From contig CBHYLN010000229.1 of the NCBI GenBank assembly GCA_966128725.1, positions 1 through 5,493 of the forward strand: DNA of 5,493 nt, given 5' to 3'. The first letter of the stretch is position 1. Every line of letters begins with the position of its first letter. Under the pieces are notes generated by a model. The model saw nothing but the letters and a program-made list of their open reading frames with translations, had not been told where the DNA came from and made no database searches. The DNA comes from JAFDZV01 sp966128725. GTDB lineage: Bacteria; Bacteroidota; Ignavibacteria; OLB7. The position numbers and the translations under genes were made by a program. Shown here one piece after another: positions 3,960 to 5,493 of the stretch.

Positions 3960-5493
3960 ATGGCAACGCTGGAGACGATATTCGCCAACGAGCGCCGGGC
4001 CGCGATACGTCGCGATCGGTTCGACACTGGCATGGAGTATATCGATGTACAGGTCAAGGACGCCACGCGTTGGCAGTTGGACCTGCATTTCATCGACTCC
4101 GGCCTGCAGGAGGCGAAGTTGCCCGTGCCGCCCGGCATCACGCCGGCCAACGTGCTGATACTGCGCGACGACAACCCCGCCACGGGCCTTACCGTTGAGG
4201 CGGTTCGCTACCCCGGCGACGGCCATGCACTGCTGTGGGTTGATGTGCGCGCCTCGAACGACGAGCTGTCGCAGATCAACGCCGGTGATTCCCCCACGTA
4301 TCTGTTGGTGCTGAAGAACGTGGACAACCTGGACCCGTTGTTCGACAGCGCGACCTTTACGCTCAGCGGGGCGCAGCCGCACAGGGTTGATCCGTATCTG
4401 GTAACCTCGCGCGAGCACACATTGCCGCCGCCCACCGCCATCGCATACCTGGCGAAGGATTACAACTCCTTCCGCACGATGATGCTGGATCACATGTCGG
4501 TGGCGCTGCCGGAATGGACCGAGCGGAACCCGTCGGACATGGGCGTGGCGATCATCGAAACGCTGGCCTACGCCGCCGACTATCTCAGCTATTACCAGGA
4601 CGCCGTTGGCACGGAGGCCTACCTTGGCACCGCGCGCCAGCGTACCTCGGTGCGCCGGCATGCGCGTCTGCTGGACTACATGGTGCACGAGGGCTGTAAC
4701 GCGCGCACGTGGGTACACATGGCGGTGGATACCGACCGTACCGTGCGCGTGCCGGCCGGCACGCAACTGCTTACCGATTTCGGCAGCACCACAGCGGTGG
4801 TGTTGCCGGGCTCGTCGGAATACCGCCTGGCGCTGGAACGTGGGGCCGTTGTGTTCGAGACGATGTACCAGGCCACGCTCCGCTCGCAGCACAACAAGAT
4901 GGCCCTGTACGCGTGGGGCTCGGCGTCGTCGGTGTTGCGCCAGGGCAGCGTAAGCGCCACGCTGGATGGCGACTACACCTCGCTGGTTGCCGGCGACGTT
5001 CTGGTGTTGGAGGAGATTTCCGAATCGGCCGCGGGCAAGTATGCCAATCCCCGGCGGCGCAGCATGGTGCGCCTGGTATCACCGGCTGTGCCCGTTACCG
5101 ATCCGCTGGACCCCGCGCGCAAGCTCACGACAATACGGTGGCATCGCCACGATGCGTTGCCGTTCGACATGTCGATCACCGCGCAGGGCATCGACGCGCT
5201 TTCGCGCACGTACACGGTGGTGCGCGGCAACATGGTGCTGGCCGATCACGGGCAAACCGTGAAGGAAACGCATCTGAATGTTGACTCCACGGCCGAGCAG
5301 CGCTTCTGCCCGCGGCTGAGCGTGTCCGGGATAACGTTTGCCCAGCCATTCCATTACCACAGCGCATTGCAGCAAAGCGCCCACGCCGCGCTGGTGCAGG
5401 ATGCCCATGCCGCGCTGCCCAGTGTCGAGCTTCTGGAGAAGCGGCCGTTCGTGGGCAGCGCATCAAATCGCTGGACCCCCGTGCGCGACCTGC
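3960..5493 (+). CDS. Baseplate J / gp6-like wedge protein (Pvc11/Afp11-like), 3' end outside window
   Basis: An uninterrupted frame of 511 codons plus one base, running off the right edge; no stop is seen. It belongs to the 'putative baseplate assembly protein' family of eCIS, the gp6/gpJ-type wedge protein that rings the hub and drives the change triggering contraction. Residues 1-155 form a beta-rich N-terminal region. The diagnostic core is YLAKDYNSFR (163-172), LPEWTERNPSDMGVAIIETL (183-202), AYAADYLSYYQDAVGTEAYL (203-222), GTARQRTSVRRHARLLDYMV (223-242) and HEGCNARTWV (243-252): the 'PxWT-x-x-NPSDxGxxxxE' helix pair and the RxSVRRHARL element. Beta domains of the J type follow (RVPAGTQL near 263-270). 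Family members are commonly 700-1000 residues, so much of the C-terminus is probably missing. The ATG at 3960 has AGGGGA at 3952-3957, two bases away, which is close but strong. The gene starts 27 bases after the gp25 stop, suggesting one transcript. Long ORFs on the opposite strand here are shadows. Confidence 0.92.
   Translation, partial: MATLETIFANERRAAIRRDRFDTGMEYIDVQVKDATRWQLDLHFIDSGLQEAKLPVPPGITPANVLILRDDNPATGLTVEAVRYPGDGHALLWVDVRASNDELSQINAGDSPTYLLVLKNVDNLDPLFDSATFTLSGAQPHRVDPYLVTSREHTLPPPTAIAYLAKDYNSFRTMMLDHMSVALPEWTERNPSDMGVAIIETLAYAADYLSYYQDAVGTEAYLGTARQRTSVRRHARLLDYMVHEGCNARTWVHMAVDTDRTVRVPAGTQLLTDFGSTTAVVLPGSSEYRLALERGAVVFETMYQATLRSQHNKMALYAWGSASSVLRQGSVSATLDGDYTSLVAGDVLVLEEISESAAGKYANPRRRSMVRLVSPAVPVTDPLDPARKLTTIRWHRHDALPFDMSITAQGIDALSRTYTVVRGNMVLADHGQTVKETHLNVDSTAEQRFCPRLSVSGITFAQPFHYHSALQQSAHAALVQDAHAALPSVELLEKRPFVGSASNRWTPVRDL

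Noticed and set aside
3426..4892. 488-codon ORF on the minus strand
   Set aside because: It is longer than the gp25 gene it covers, but the + strand carries clear gp25 and J/gp6 signatures through the same bases.

Overview
The window holds the baseplate section of a contractile injection system (CIS), a phage-tail-like device with a contractile sheath and a membrane-puncturing spike. All genes lie on the + strand. The combination of an adaptor/tube-type protein with a FQYNPE motif, a LysM-like tail protein, a gp27/gpD-type hub, a gp5-type spike without lysozyme domain, a gp25 wedge protein and a large J/gp6-type baseplate protein is typical of extracellular CIS (the Photorhabdus PVC / Serratia Afp class) rather than of an ordinary prophage. 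The DNA is GC-rich, with G/C-rich third codon positions, so it is bacterial. I cannot place the genus: eCIS loci are spread over many phyla and no housekeeping gene is present.

Layout. Positions 1-305 contain no gene I can support. They include the possible last codons of an upstream gene, a small hairpin near 63-79 and a perfect 10-bp inverted repeat at 103-141, so this may be the leader of the baseplate operon. Next come the adaptor protein (306-938), the LysM-like protein (942-1232) and the hub (1245-2393), packed with 3 and 12 bases between them and evidently co-translated. A 107-base gap with a good hairpin (2458-2480) precedes the spike (2501-3508). The gp25-like wedge protein follows (3582-3932, or from a TTG at 3549), then the baseplate J/gp6-like protein (3960 to beyond the window end; 511 codons visible).

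How they work together (from knowledge of T4, PVC and Afp). The adaptor and LysM-like proteins sit between inner tube and hub. The trimeric hub carries the trimeric spike, whose C-terminal beta-helix forms the needle. gp25 nucleates the sheath and joins hub to wedges, and the J/gp6-like protein forms the wedge ring that triggers contraction.

Unusual points: adaptor and LysM domain are separate genes, where PVC/Afp use one protein. Hub and spike are separate, where PVC/Afp use a fused VgrG-like protein. No PAAR tip gene lies between gp25 and the wedge gene, its place in PVC/Afp. The spike needle is built of a very regular octad/16-residue repeat, still visible as a 48-bp tandem repeat in the DNA. 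No toxin, sheath, tube, ATPase or tail-fibre gene is in the window.
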